Shown here in pieces: positions 27,884 through 37,378 of a stretch of DNA of 57,753 nucleotides (its first letter is position 1; every line of letters starts with the position of its first letter). The translations under genes were made by a program, and so were the position numbers. Location: positions 1 to 57,753 of the forward strand of contig CAKPJK010000004.1 of assembly GCA_934162615.1 (NCBI GenBank), given 5' to 3'. Under the pieces are notes generated by a model. It had not been told where the DNA came from. It saw nothing but the letters and a program-made list of their open reading frames with translations, and searched no databases. The DNA is from an uncultured Clostridia bacterium (GTDB taxonomy: Bacteria > Bacillota > Clostridia > TANB77 > CAG-508).

Positions 27884-28297
27884 TTAATGTTTTAAATGTA
27901 TTTTTATTATTAAGTTTCCTAATAAATTTATGTCTTTATTTCCTTCTCCTCTTACTAGAATTATCTGTCCTGTTCTTATATATGCTGGAATATTAATTTC
28001 AATTTTTTTCTTTTCTGTTACTCCATTATTGTTTATTTTATACTTGAATGTTTTGGTATGTTCTGTTTTGGATTTTTTTGTGTCAACCCAGTAGTCTATT
28101 ACTATATTATTTGGATTATCCAATTCATTTTTATTATCTTTTGATGAATCATTTCCAAAGCAGCTTGTAAATATTTCTTCTAAGCCACCAAATCCTTCGA
28201 ATGTTCCTGTTTCAAAATTCACTTCATCTTTTCTTTCTTTTATCCCTAAGTCTTGTTTTATGTCTTTTATAAATTTTTCTTTGTCTATTTTTTGCAT
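27884..28297 (-). CDS. DnaJ C-terminal-domain-like protein without a J domain
   Basis: The last 80 residues of this 137-residue protein (IEINIPAYIRTGQIILVRGEGN, then GNLIIKIH) match the substrate-binding C-terminal domain of DnaJ/Hsp40, including the IPAGVxxGxxIRLxGxGN-type motif. There is no J domain, Gly/Phe or zinc region, so it cannot recruit DnaK in the usual way. It is the first gene ahead of the polymerase/ATPase run and may act as a dedicated chaperone or scaffold. Confidence 0.7.
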   Translation of the reverse strand: MQKIDKEKFIKDIKQDLGIKERKDEVNFETGTFEGFGGLEEIFTSCFGNDSSKDNKNELDNPNNIVIDYWVDTKKSKTEHTKTFKYKINNNGVTEKKKIEINIPAYIRTGQIILVRGEGNKDINLLGNLIIKIHLKH

Positions 28298-28430
28298 AAT
28301 ATCAACTCCTTTTTCATTTGTTTTTTATATTTTATATCTTATACATATTATTTTTCAACGTGTTGGTCACAAAATGCTCTATTATTGTGGAATTTTTTTA
28401 TCAATTGAGTTATAACTTTCCTAGAATATA

Positions 28431-28467
28431 AAAAACTTGATGTCGCAATTTGCAACATCAAGTTTTT
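28431..28467 (-). terminator. Terminator overlapping the dnaE stop codon
   Basis: A stem of AAAAACTTGATGT with ACATCAAGTTTTT encloses a CGCAATTTGCA loop. Its right arm overlaps the dnaE stop, so termination follows translation very closely. Confidence 0.8.
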
Positions 28468-31400
28468 ATTCACATATCCCATCAAAAATTTTTTTAATCT
28501 CATCATTATAATAAATAGCCCCACAAGGTCTAATATCATCGCCAATTTTAACCTGAACATTCATATTATTCCTATCACCAGAAAAATATTTAATAGCACA
28601 TCTCAACTTTTCCTTTTGCTCTTCAGTAAAATCAGTAATATCAAAAGTCACAACCTTTGGCTTTTCTTCTCCTAAATCCTTAATTTCATTTGCAATTATA
28701 GTTGGTTCTTGGTCATCTCTAATACTCAAACGTCCGTCAATTAAAACAATATTTTCTTCAACTAAACTTCTTCCCGCTCCTATAACCGCATTTTCAAAAG
28801 CAAGTACCTCTGCAGTTCCATACAAATCTTCTATTGTAATAAATGCCATAATTTTATTATTTTTTGTATATTTTTTCTTAATTGAAGTAATTATTCCGGC
28901 ATACTTTACTTTTTGACCATCTACAAATTTAGGCTTACTATTTCTTGCTTGAACATTTGCCATTTCATCTCCATTAGCACCATTATCATTATTTGTTAAG
29001 TTTTGTTCACTTATTTGCACTAAATCCATACTATTGATATTTGTTGAATGCATAATTTGTTCTCTTAATTTTTCAAGTGGATGTCCCGAAATGTAAATTC
29101 CAAGCATTTCTTTTTCCATTGATAGCAATTCTTTTTCAGGCATTTCCGGATGTTCATTAAATTGATATTTTTGTTTTTCCATTTCTTCTTTTTCTTGCTC
29201 TGTTCCTATATCAAACATTGATACTTGTCCATTAAAGCCTTTTTTCTTTCCACTTTGAATTGTATCCATAATTGTTTCAAATGAAGCTAGTAATGTTGCT
29301 CTTGTTTGTTCAAACTCGTCAAATACTCCTGCTTTTATTAAACTTTCTACACATTTTTTATTTACTTGTGTGTCTGCTATTCTTTCACAAAAATCTGTAA
29401 AGTTTTTGTATTCTCCATTTTCTTGTCTTTCTGCCACAATGTTTTCAACTGGGACTGTTCCTACATTTTTTATTGCTCCAAGTCCAAAACGAATTTTTCC
29501 AATTCCAACAGTTTCTATATCATTTTTGCCGTTGCTTTTTGTTTCACTTTCTACATCTATAGAATTTTTCTTTTCAACTTCAACTGTAAATTTTTCAAAA
29601 CTTTTATTTATATCAGGTTTTAAAATTTGAATTCCAAGTCTTTTGCACTCGTCAATATATTGAGGTGCTTTATCCAAATTTCCTAAATAACTATTTAAAG
29701 TTGCAGCCATAAATTCTGCAGGGTAATATGCTTTTAAATATGCTGTTCTGTATGATACAACTGCATAGCATGCGGCATGTGATTTGTTAAACGCATATTT
29801 TGCGAATTCTGCCATCTCGTCAAATATTTTATTGGCAGAAACTTCATCTATTCCATTTCTTACACATCCTGGTACAACCACATTTCCGTCTTCATCTACT
29901 TGTCCGTGTATAAATACTTCTCTTTCTTTTGCCATTACATCAAGTTTTTTCTTACCCATGGCTCTACGAACTAAGTCCGCTCTTCCCAATGAATATCCAG
30001 CTAAGTCTCTAACTATTTGCATAACTTGCTCTTGGTAAACCATACATCCATATGTTACATTTAGTATTGGTTCTAGACTTGGGTGTGTGTATTCATTGTG
30101 ACCTGGATTTTGCTTTCCTCTGATATATCTTGGTATTTGGTCCATAGGTCCTGGTCTATATAAAGAAACACCTGCTATTAAATCTTCCAAACAGTCTGGT
30201 TTCAATTCTTTCATAAAGTTTGTCATTCCTTGTGATTCAAATTGAAATATTCCTGATGTGTTTCCGTCTTGCCATAATTTGTATACTTTTGGGTCTGACA
30301 TATCGTGGTCAAATTCTACATCAATTCCATGATTTTCTTTAACCATATCTATTGTGTTTTGAATAACTGTCAAGTTCCTTAATCCCAAAAAGTCCATTTT
30401 TAAAAGTCCTAATTCTTCAAGTGTTGTCATTATGTATTGAGTGTTTATTTGTCCATCTCTTACATAGAGTGGAACATATGTATCTACTGGGTCTTTTGTT
30501 ATAACAACTCCACATGCGTGTGTTGATGCCTGTCTTGGCATTCCTTCAAGTCCCATTGCTATATCTAATATTTTTTTAGTTTGCTCATCTGTTTCATATC
30601 TATCTCTTAATTCTTTGTTTTGCTCTAGGGCTTTTTTTATTGTTATATGAATTTCATTTGGTATCATTTTTGCCAATGCGTCTGCCTCTGCATATGGATA
30701 GTCTAAAACTCTTGCTACATCTCTTATTACCATTTTTGCAGCCATTGTTCCAAATGTTATTATTTGTGATACATGGTCATGTCCATATTTTCTTGCAACA
30801 TAATCTATAACTTCTTGTCTTCTTTCATCTGAAAAGTCAACATCAAAATCGGGCATACTGATTCTTTCTGGGTTCAAAAATCTTTCAAATAGTAATCCAT
30901 ATTTTATTGGGTCAATATCTGTTATTTCAATTGCATATGCTAAAATAGAACCTGCTCCTGATCCTCTTCCTGGTCCTACTGGTATTCCATTTGTTTTTGC
31001 ATAGTGTATAAAATCCCATACTATTAGATAATAATCAACATATCCCATTTTTTTGATTATTCCTAATTCATATTCTGCTCTTTTTTGTATTTCTTCTGAT
31101 AAACTTTTTCCGTATCTTTTTTCTAGCCCTTTGTCACATAATTCTTTTAAGAAGTCATAATGTGTTGGATATTCTGGTGGTACATCATAATTTGGCAATA
31201 TTGTGTGGCCAAATTCAAATTCCACATTACATTGCTCTGCTATTTTTACAGTGTTTTCAATTGCATCTGGAAATGCTTTGAAATATTCTGACATCTCTTC
31301 TGGTGATTTTACATATAACTCATCTGTATCAAATTTCATTCTGTCTTCGTCACTCATTCTTTTTCCAGTTTGAATACATAACAAAACTTCGTGATTATAT

Positions 31401-32041
31401 GCATCTTCTCTTTTTAAATAGTGCGCATCATTTGTTGCAACTAATGGAATATCAAGTTTTCTGGCTAATTGAACTAATTTTTGATTTGCTAAAACTTGTT
31501 CTCTTAGTCCATTGTTTTGAATTTCTATATAATAATCATCACCAAAAACTTTTTTATGCCATAATGCTATTTCTTCTGCCTTTTCAGTTTGATTTGCTAA
31601 TAAAGCCTGATTTACTTCTCCTGCAAGACATGCACTTAAGCATATTATTCCTTCATGGTATTTCTCTAATATTTCTCTATCTATACGAGGTTTATAGTAA
31701 TATCCATCAACAAAACTTAATGAAACTAATTTACTTAAATTTTTGTATCCTTCATTATTTTTTGCAAGTAAAATCAAGTGATAGTAATGGTTGTCTATTC
31801 CTGGTTCTTTTTGTAACCTTGAACGTGGTGCAACATATACTTCACATCCTATTATTGGCTTTACACCTTCTTTTTTACATGCTTTATAAAAATCAATAGC
31901 TCCAAACATTACTCCATGGTCTGTTATTGCTATTGAGTCCATTCCTAATTCTTTTGCTCTTACAGGTAAGTCTTTTATTCTATTTGCTCCGTCTAATAAA
32001 CTGAATTCGCTGTGTATGTGTAAGTGTACAAATTTTGACAT
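28466..32041 (-). CDS. dnaE: DNA polymerase III alpha subunit
   Basis: This is a full-length DnaE-type replicative polymerase with PHP domain (VHLHIHSEFSLLDG, AITDHG), polymerase core (GPGRGSGAGS, MPDFDVDFSDERR, LKMDFLGLRNL), helix-hairpin-helix and OB domains (VKYAGIITSIKKKYTK). An upstream in-frame ATG at 32077 exists, but it lies only about 2 bases after the expected transcription start of the promoter at 32086-32114, has no ribosome binding site, and would need a CGG codon. The ATG at 32041 gives the usual MSKFVHLH start (1191 residues). Confidence 0.95.
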   Translation of the reverse strand: MSKFVHLHIHSEFSLLDGANRIKDLPVRAKELGMDSIAITDHGVMFGAIDFYKACKKEGVKPIIGCEVYVAPRSRLQKEPGIDNHYYHLILLAKNNEGYKNLSKLVSLSFVDGYYYKPRIDREILEKYHEGIICLSACLAGEVNQALLANQTEKAEEIALWHKKVFGDDYYIEIQNNGLREQVLANQKLVQLARKLDIPLVATNDAHYLKREDAYNHEVLLCIQTGKRMSDEDRMKFDTDELYVKSPEEMSEYFKAFPDAIENTVKIAEQCNVEFEFGHTILPNYDVPPEYPTHYDFLKELCDKGLEKRYGKSLSEEIQKRAEYELGIIKKMGYVDYYLIVWDFIHYAKTNGIPVGPGRGSGAGSILAYAIEITDIDPIKYGLLFERFLNPERISMPDFDVDFSDERRQEVIDYVARKYGHDHVSQIITFGTMAAKMVIRDVARVLDYPYAEADALAKMIPNEIHITIKKALEQNKELRDRYETDEQTKKILDIAMGLEGMPRQASTHACGVVITKDPVDTYVPLYVRDGQINTQYIMTTLEELGLLKMDFLGLRNLTVIQNTIDMVKENHGIDVEFDHDMSDPKVYKLWQDGNTSGIFQFESQGMTNFMKELKPDCLEDLIAGVSLYRPGPMDQIPRYIRGKQNPGHNEYTHPSLEPILNVTYGCMVYQEQVMQIVRDLAGYSLGRADLVRRAMGKKKLDVMAKEREVFIHGQVDEDGNVVVPGCVRNGIDEVSANKIFDEMAEFAKYAFNKSHAACYAVVSYRTAYLKAYYPAEFMAATLNSYLGNLDKAPQYIDECKRLGIQILKPDINKSFEKFTVEVEKKNSIDVESETKSNGKNDIETVGIGKIRFGLGAIKNVGTVPVENIVAERQENGEYKNFTDFCERIADTQVNKKCVESLIKAGVFDEFEQTRATLLASFETIMDTIQSGKKKGFNGQVSMFDIGTEQEKEEMEKQKYQFNEHPEMPEKELLSMEKEMLGIYISGHPLEKLREQIMHSTNINSMDLVQISEQNLTNNDNGANGDEMANVQARNSKPKFVDGQKVKYAGIITSIKKKYTKNNKIMAFITIEDLYGTAEVLAFENAVIGAGRSLVEENIVLIDGRLSIRDDQEPTIIANEIKDLGEEKPKVVTFDITDFTEEQKEKLRCAIKYFSGDRNNMNVQVKIGDDIRPCGAIYYNDEIKKIFDGICE

Positions 32042-32085
32042 TTTCTTCTCTCTTTCTCTCCGTCCAAAAAGCGACATTTTTTTGT

Positions 32086-32114
32086 ATTATATTATCTTTT
32101 TTTCTTAAAGTCAA
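32086..32114 (-). promoter_or_regulatory. Sigma-A promoter of dnaE
   Basis: On the minus strand TTGACT (32109-32114), a 17-base spacer and TATAAT (32086-32091). The predicted transcript starts near 32079, which rules out the longer dnaE start. Confidence 0.75.
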
Positions 32115-32200
32115 ATCAACAAAATTTTCTTTAGGTAACTCACTACCTAAAAAAGATAGTTTAACACTGAATAAATAGCAGGATTTTAGATATTAGAATC

Positions 32201-32692
32201 TTATTTAAAATATTTTTCATCATACTTATCAATTTTTGATAATAAAGTATTATCATATCTTTTATCAAATGATATATCTTCTCCCATCCATTCAGGTTTC
32301 TTAAAATTTTCTGAATCATTCAAATTTTTAAATTCTACTTCTGAAAATATAAGTCCTTCTAAATTTCCATGAAATACATCAACTTCAGCTACTAATTTAT
32401 TTTCAATTGGTATTCTATATCTTGTCTTAATAATTATATTATTGTCAACCTTTGAAAACAAATGCTTATAATTTTCTTTCGTAAGAGGCATTTCATACTC
32501 TATATTTTGTATTGCTTTTTGTTCAACTATATTTTTATCTTTCCATTTGTAATTTAGTGTATATTTATCATTATTTTTTCTAATTCTAACCGTTGGTTTT
32601 ATACATAAATATCCTTGTTCGATTTCTGTCTTTTCATATTTTTCAATATTATCTGGAAGTTTTATAACTTTAAATTTTCTTTCTATTTCCAT
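32201..32692 (-). CDS. CYTH domain triphosphate-binding protein
   Basis: The 163-residue protein begins with MEIERKF, the CYTH signature, and continues with a basic strand TVRIRKN, alternating charged strands (EYEMP, TRYRIP, AEVDVF, SEVEFKN) and a late KRYDN. These line the tunnel of inorganic triphosphatases and thiamine triphosphatases. It is a lone gene between dnaE and an XRE regulator. The substrate cannot be told. Confidence 0.9.
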   Translation of the reverse strand: MEIERKFKVIKLPDNIEKYEKTEIEQGYLCIKPTVRIRKNNDKYTLNYKWKDKNIVEQKAIQNIEYEMPLTKENYKHLFSKVDNNIIIKTRYRIPIENKLVAEVDVFHGNLEGLIFSEVEFKNLNDSENFKKPEWMGEDISFDKRYDNTLLSKIDKYDEKYFK

Positions 32693-32787
32693 TTTTCTAC
32701 TCCTTTTCTATATCAATATTAGTATTATTGCATCCGGTTTTTCAAACTTTGGATATGTATTTTTTAAAATATCTATATATACAAATT

Positions 32788-32815
32788 AAAAAGGCCGTAT
32801 TCGCGGCCTTTTTTT
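32788..32815 (-). terminator. Terminator after the XRE regulator gene
   Basis: GGCCG/CGGCC hairpin (32793-32797 and 32804-32808) flanked by A and T runs on both sides. It overlaps the stop of the gene at 32814. Confidence 0.85.
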
Positions 32816-33050
32816 AGACTTCAATACCCTTTAAAAATCTTTCAATTTTTACATCAAAAAAGTTTGCAAGTTTAAGTAATGTTAACATTTTTGGAACAAC
32901 AACTCCTCTTTCTATATTAACATAAGTTGTTCTACCTGTTCCAATTTTGTCTGCAACTTCTCCTTGTGTATATGTTGTTCCTTCTCTTACATACCTAACA
33001 TTGTAACCAATTATCAATGCCATTTCCTCTTTAGACATAGTTTTATACAT
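32814..33050 (-). CDS. Small XRE-family DNA-binding regulator
   Basis: The 78-residue protein is a single helix-turn-helix of the Cro/CI type: YTQGEVADKIGTGRTTYVNIE is the HTH core, followed by a KMLTLLKLANFFDVKI helix. The ribosome binding site is AGGAGG. It sits just downstream of the Hxs operon on the same strand, with 163 bases between, and may regulate it. Other targets are possible. Confidence 0.88.
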   Translation of the reverse strand: MYKTMSKEEMALIIGYNVRYVREGTTYTQGEVADKIGTGRTTYVNIERGVVVPKMLTLLKLANFFDVKIERFLKGIEV

Positions 33051-33213
33051 ATTTTTCCTCCTGTATATCAGTCTTATTTTATATGTTACATATATTTATA
33101 TTAACATAATATTGACATTTTTTCAAGTTTTTGTTACTATATTTTACATATTTTTTAGCTGTTTCTGAACAGACTACATACCAATGTTTCTTTATGATAT
33201 TATAATATTTTTT

Positions 33214-34605
33214 TTAGTTAACCCATCTTTCAAAAATATCCATTATCTCTTTATCATTTTTCTCAATATAATCAAATAAAATATCCAAAATGCCACCATA
33301 AACTTTACACCTAAATTCTTTTGGATATTTGGCAAAAATATTCTCATCCTGTGCTAAATTAATAACTGGACAAGTACCACAATAAGGTGTATAAACACAC
33401 CCCTGGCAAGAAGGTAAGCATTCAATACAAGAAGAAATGCACATTGTTTTTGTGGAATCACATTCCATTAAATCTTTATAAGAACTTTCTTCTACATTTC
33501 CTAATTTAAAACTATCATTTCCCATTTCTGCTAACATTCTACCTTCATCACATGTATAAATGTTTCCATCATAATAATATGCAAGTTGCCCTATTGCACC
33601 TCCACAAGGAGAACGAAGTTCCATATAATTTACTGGACTATTTCTTAAAATTTTTTTCAATAAAATACTGCTATGCCCTTCTACTAAATTTATTCCTTCT
33701 TTATTTTTTTGTAGAATGTATTCCAATGATTTTTTATAAAATCCAAAAAATTCTTCTGCATCATATCCAATATTTTCCCAGTTATTGTCTGCTTTTCCTA
33801 GTTTTGTTAGTGGTCTTATAAATATATTTTCTAATCCCAAATTTATATATTCATCAACAATTTCTTTATAATTCTCTAGACTATATTTTGTTGTAGTTTC
33901 AATTGCACTAACGTTTTTTCCATTTTTTTTCAATGTTTTTATTTTATTAACTGTTTCTTCATAGGAGTCTTTGTTAGCAAATGGTCTATTTTTGTTTTGA
34001 ATTTTTCTATTTCCATCAATTGATGTACATATTGATACATTATTTTCTATAAAAAATTGCATCATTTCATCAGTAAGTAATGTTAAATTGGATACCAAAT
34101 TATACTCAATGTGTTTTTCTTTTCCCGCTTCTTTTGAATATTCTATTATGTATTTTATGACATCAAAATTAGTTAATGGCTCTCCTCCTTGAAATTCAAA
34201 AGTAAGATAATCACTAGGTGACTGTAAAGCTATATCTACAGCCTTTTTAGCTGTATCTTTTGTCATCTTATAATTTTCTTTTTGATTCAAATTTCCAGCT
34301 TGGCAATATATACAATTAAAATTACAATTTTTACTAACAACAAATATATGTAATGTTGTTGGTACTAACAAATATTCTTTTTGTTTTCTTACCTTTAAAG
34401 ATGCATCTGTTGCAAAAACCTCATCACTACCTTCATATATGAAACTTTTTTCAATTAATTCATTATATGTATCTTCACTTAATTTTTCTTTTTTTATTAG
34501 TTGTTTAAATTCATTTTTTGGTACAAATGCAAATTTTCCCATATCATTTGTTATTAAATAATTATTTTTTCTTTCTTTAAAATTAAAGTAATTTAGTTTG
34601 TACAT
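33214..34605 (-). CDS. hxsB: His-Xaa-Ser system radical SAM maturase HxsB
   Basis: The 463-residue radical-SAM/SPASM protein has CX3CX2C at C94, C98 and C101 (NCNFNCIYCQAG), a QGGEPL motif, and many cysteines at the end (SCIECLPSCQGC, YCGTC) for auxiliary Fe-S clusters. The N-terminal region with DMGKFAFVPKNEF is like that of HxsB. Gene context with HxsA, HxsC and HxsD makes the assignment firm. It probably modifies the His-Xaa-Ser repeats of HxsA. It is last in the operon. Confidence 0.9.
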   Translation of the reverse strand: MYKLNYFNFKERKNNYLITNDMGKFAFVPKNEFKQLIKKEKLSEDTYNELIEKSFIYEGSDEVFATDASLKVRKQKEYLLVPTTLHIFVVSKNCNFNCIYCQAGNLNQKENYKMTKDTAKKAVDIALQSPSDYLTFEFQGGEPLTNFDVIKYIIEYSKEAGKEKHIEYNLVSNLTLLTDEMMQFFIENNVSICTSIDGNRKIQNKNRPFANKDSYEETVNKIKTLKKNGKNVSAIETTTKYSLENYKEIVDEYINLGLENIFIRPLTKLGKADNNWENIGYDAEEFFGFYKKSLEYILQKNKEGINLVEGHSSILLKKILRNSPVNYMELRSPCGGAIGQLAYYYDGNIYTCDEGRMLAEMGNDSFKLGNVEESSYKDLMECDSTKTMCISSCIECLPSCQGCVYTPYCGTCPVINLAQDENIFAKYPKEFRCKVYGGILDILFDYIEKNDKEIMDIFERWVN

Positions 34606-34670
34606 ATGCTACCTCATTTCTTTTTCTAAACTATTTTTGATTACAGATATTCTCATTGGCTCTGATGTTC

Positions 34671-35831
34671 TTATAAAATCGGATTTATTTCTATTTCTTT
34701 TACATTTATTGTTGAATTAAAAAATCCACCACAATTTTTCTTTACTTTACAATTCTCACATTCTTCTTTAAATCTAACTTTATAATCACTAATACTTTTA
34801 TGAGCAATACTATACAATCTCTCATCAATATTACATAATGGAAAATTATATAGATTTACTATTATTCCCGCTTCTATTATTGTCAAGCATGCATCATATA
34901 AATATTTATTTACTTTATCAAAATTAATCCAAATATTTTCTCTGTTTTTATAAGCATTTCCTGTCATTTCTAATGCCATAATATTTACCATTTTTACATC
35001 TGGTATCTCTTTTACAATAAATTTTGCAATATCATTTAAATATTTATAATTCATTTTTGTGACAACAATTCTAATTTCTATATCTATATTTCTTTCTAGC
35101 AACTTTTTAATTCCGCAAATGCTTTGTTTAAAACTTCCATTTGCTCTTGTAATACTATCGTGTAATTCACTGTTATCAGCATAAACCGGTATTGCAACTC
35201 TAATAAATTCTGGTATATTTTCTTTAAATTTATTAACATATTCAGTATTTGAAAATACTCTTCCATTTGATAAAAATAAAAATTCAGTTTCTGGAAGACA
35301 TTTTTTGCACTCTGCTAAAACTTTGAATAAATCATCTTTTAATATTCCAGGCTCTCCACCTGTTATTGTAATATGTTTTGTATCATCTGGTATGCAATGG
35401 ATTTGTTCAATTATCTTTTTTATATTTGGATTTTCTCTTGTATTTCTGACCACATCTGAGTCTGGACACATAATGCAATTTGAATTACATTGATTAGTTA
35501 CTACAATCGCATTGTCTTCTGAATCGTCTCTATATAATACTCGTATATTTTTGTTATTTATTATTTCTACAACATCATAGTCTATTAATGTATTAAAACC
35601 TTCTACATTGTAGCAATTATTTATGTTTTCTAATTTTATGTTTTGTGGCTTGTCTTCAAAAATGTATCCTTTATATCCACTTTGATATTGGTTGATATTT
35701 TGATTGTCTAATATTTGTATGTATTCTTGTTTTTCTTCTACATTTTTGTTTTTTATAATTTTTCCTATTATATATTCATCTTCATTTTTTATACTTATAT
35801 TTCCTTTTAATATAAATGGTCTATTTTGCAT
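34671..35831 (-). CDS. hxsC: His-Xaa-Ser system radical SAM maturase HxsC
   Basis: The 386-residue protein has a radical-SAM motif at C115, C119 and C122 (QCNSNCIMCPDS), TITGGEPG, and a C-terminal CENCKVKKNCGG cluster. Pairing with HxsB is typical of the Hxs system. The 110-residue N-terminal domain is beta-rich and may bind the precursor. The gene lies 65 bases upstream of hxsB in one operon. Confidence 0.9.
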   Translation of the reverse strand: MQNRPFILKGNISIKNEDEYIIGKIIKNKNVEEKQEYIQILDNQNINQYQSGYKGYIFEDKPQNIKLENINNCYNVEGFNTLIDYDVVEIINNKNIRVLYRDDSEDNAIVVTNQCNSNCIMCPDSDVVRNTRENPNIKKIIEQIHCIPDDTKHITITGGEPGILKDDLFKVLAECKKCLPETEFLFLSNGRVFSNTEYVNKFKENIPEFIRVAIPVYADNSELHDSITRANGSFKQSICGIKKLLERNIDIEIRIVVTKMNYKYLNDIAKFIVKEIPDVKMVNIMALEMTGNAYKNRENIWINFDKVNKYLYDACLTIIEAGIIVNLYNFPLCNIDERLYSIAHKSISDYKVRFKEECENCKVKKNCGGFFNSTINVKEIEINPIL

Positions 35832-35894
35832 ATAATCTCATCCTCTCATTTGGCTACAAATTTGGTTAAAAAGTTATATTTTCAACTGCTATTC

Positions 35895-36932
35895 CTAACT
35901 ATATAATCTCAATATAAAAAATAATATTTCACCTACAAGCATAAATGGTGCGAATGGCATATGTTTTACAATAACAATTGTTTCTGTTCCTTTTAATGTT
36001 TTACTCCATCTTTTTATGCTTTCTACCTGTTCTTCTGTTAATCTAGAATCTGTTGTTTCTGTCGTATTTTTAGGCAATCCTTTAACTCTCGAACTGTAAA
36101 ATCTTAATACACTTCCATATGACAATATCATTCTTGGTTTTAAATCACTTATTTTTATTTCTTCATAATTGTATTTTTCTGATACTCTTCTAAATAGCAT
36201 AATTACAAATACTAGTAACAACATTTTTAAATTTATAGCATATATTTGAAATCCAAATATTAAATAATAAATTACATTTGCTACTAAAAAGATTCCGGCT
36301 ACAATCATGCTTGTTTTTTTCGTTTTTATAATTCTATATACAAAAATTAGTATAAGCATATTGCATAACAATATAAGGCCTTGATTACTTATTCTAAACT
36401 CTATAAAAAATTTATTTAAAATATTGTTTATAAAAATTATTATAAAATATCCTAACAAATATTGTATTACAAATTCTTTTATATCTTCTTTATCAAAGCT
36501 AGATGGTTTTAATCTTTCTAACCTTTGTTTATCTTTGACCCATAAAAAAATGGTTTCTAGAAATACATATATAAATGCCACACAAAAGATTATTATTAGT
36601 AAATTTAATGCTGGAAATACATTTGTTGTTTCTACTTCATATATTTCGTATTGTATCATAAATGTTATTGCTAAAAACAATTTTGCATCACCTGCTGCCC
36701 AAATTTTGAAATAATAAAATGTGAATGATATTACTATTGTAATTACTAAGTTGATAATAAAATTTGGTATATAATTTATTTCAATTTGCTTAAAACATAC
36801 TGCATAACTAATAGCACTTATTCCAAGTGCTATTAGTATGTTTTTGTTATATATTTTTTTATTTTTTAAATCTGTTATTGATGATACTATTCCTAGTATT
36901 ATCGCTATTATACTTTGTATATATGGTAACAT
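35895..36932 (-). CDS. A24-type prepilin peptidase-like membrane protease
   Basis: The 345-residue integral membrane protein has the two Asp motifs of GxGD proteases: SITDLKNKKIYN (Asp21) and AAGDAKLF (Asp82), as in TadV/CpaA-like prepilin peptidases. There are about eight membrane segments and a cytosolic stretch (about 255-320) before a final helix, longer than TadV. No pilin genes are near; it lies between hxsD and hxsC (8 and 63 base gaps). It probably cleaves the leader of HxsA or another Hxs substrate (inference). Confidence 0.82.
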   Translation of the reverse strand: MLPYIQSIIAIILGIVSSITDLKNKKIYNKNILIALGISAISYAVCFKQIEINYIPNFIINLVITIVISFTFYYFKIWAAGDAKLFLAITFMIQYEIYEVETTNVFPALNLLIIIFCVAFIYVFLETIFLWVKDKQRLERLKPSSFDKEDIKEFVIQYLLGYFIIIFINNILNKFFIEFRISNQGLILLCNMLILIFVYRIIKTKKTSMIVAGIFLVANVIYYLIFGFQIYAINLKMLLLVFVIMLFRRVSEKYNYEEIKISDLKPRMILSYGSVLRFYSSRVKGLPKNTTETTDSRLTEEQVESIKRWSKTLKGTETIVIVKHMPFAPFMLVGEILFFILRLYS

Positions 36933-36940
36933 CTCTTCTC

Positions 36941-37369
36941 CTATTTTTTTTCAGATTTATCAAACCAATTTGTTGCTATATCATCTATATTGTAATCTTC
37001 TAAAGTTTCTTCTATTTTCTCGTTTTCTTCATTTTTTTCTTGCTCTGTCTCTGTGTCTATACAGGTTGTATATAGTGCTCTTCCTACAATTAGCTCTCTT
37101 AAATTTTTTGTTTCTACTGATATTTCGTATCTAAGTGTTTCATTAAATAATTCATTATATAATTCGCCTATTATTTTTTCTAAATCTTCTTTTGCTTCTT
37201 CTTTTAAAACCATCTCTATTTTTATTGTTTGTTCATCTTTATAATCCATTTTGACATATGTATCTTCTAAATAATTGCTTAGTGCCTTTTTTATTGCTAT
37301 TATTGGATATAATTTTGAATTTAATAAAATTTCTGCATAATTATCTTTTATTTTATATAACTTGTCCAT
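36941..37369 (-). CDS. hxsD: His-Xaa-Ser system protein HxsD
   Basis: The 142-residue protein has the small alpha/beta layout of HxsD: a first strand (YAEILLNSKLYPIIAIKKAL), a DYKDEQTIKIEM strand and a long helix DLEKIIGELYNELFNETLRY. It is a likely precursor-binding or chaperone subunit. The tail is acidic and not conserved. It lies between hxsA and the peptidase, with gaps of 9 and 8 bases. Confidence 0.82.
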   Translation of the reverse strand: MDKLYKIKDNYAEILLNSKLYPIIAIKKALSNYLEDTYVKMDYKDEQTIKIEMVLKEEAKEDLEKIIGELYNELFNETLRYEISVETKNLRELIVGRALYTTCIDTETEQEKNEENEKIEETLEDYNIDDIATNWFDKSEKK

Positions 37370-37378
37370 TTAATTCTC

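Noticed and set aside
28348..28560. Small minus frame overlapping the 3' end of dnaE
   Set aside because: It overlaps the well-supported dnaE end and its terminator in another frame and has no ribosome binding site.
32042..32077. Longer N-terminus of DnaE beginning at 32077
   Set aside because: The promoter at 32086-32114 would start the transcript about 2 bases before that ATG. There is no ribosome binding site, and the extension would contain an in-frame CGG, which no intact gene here uses.
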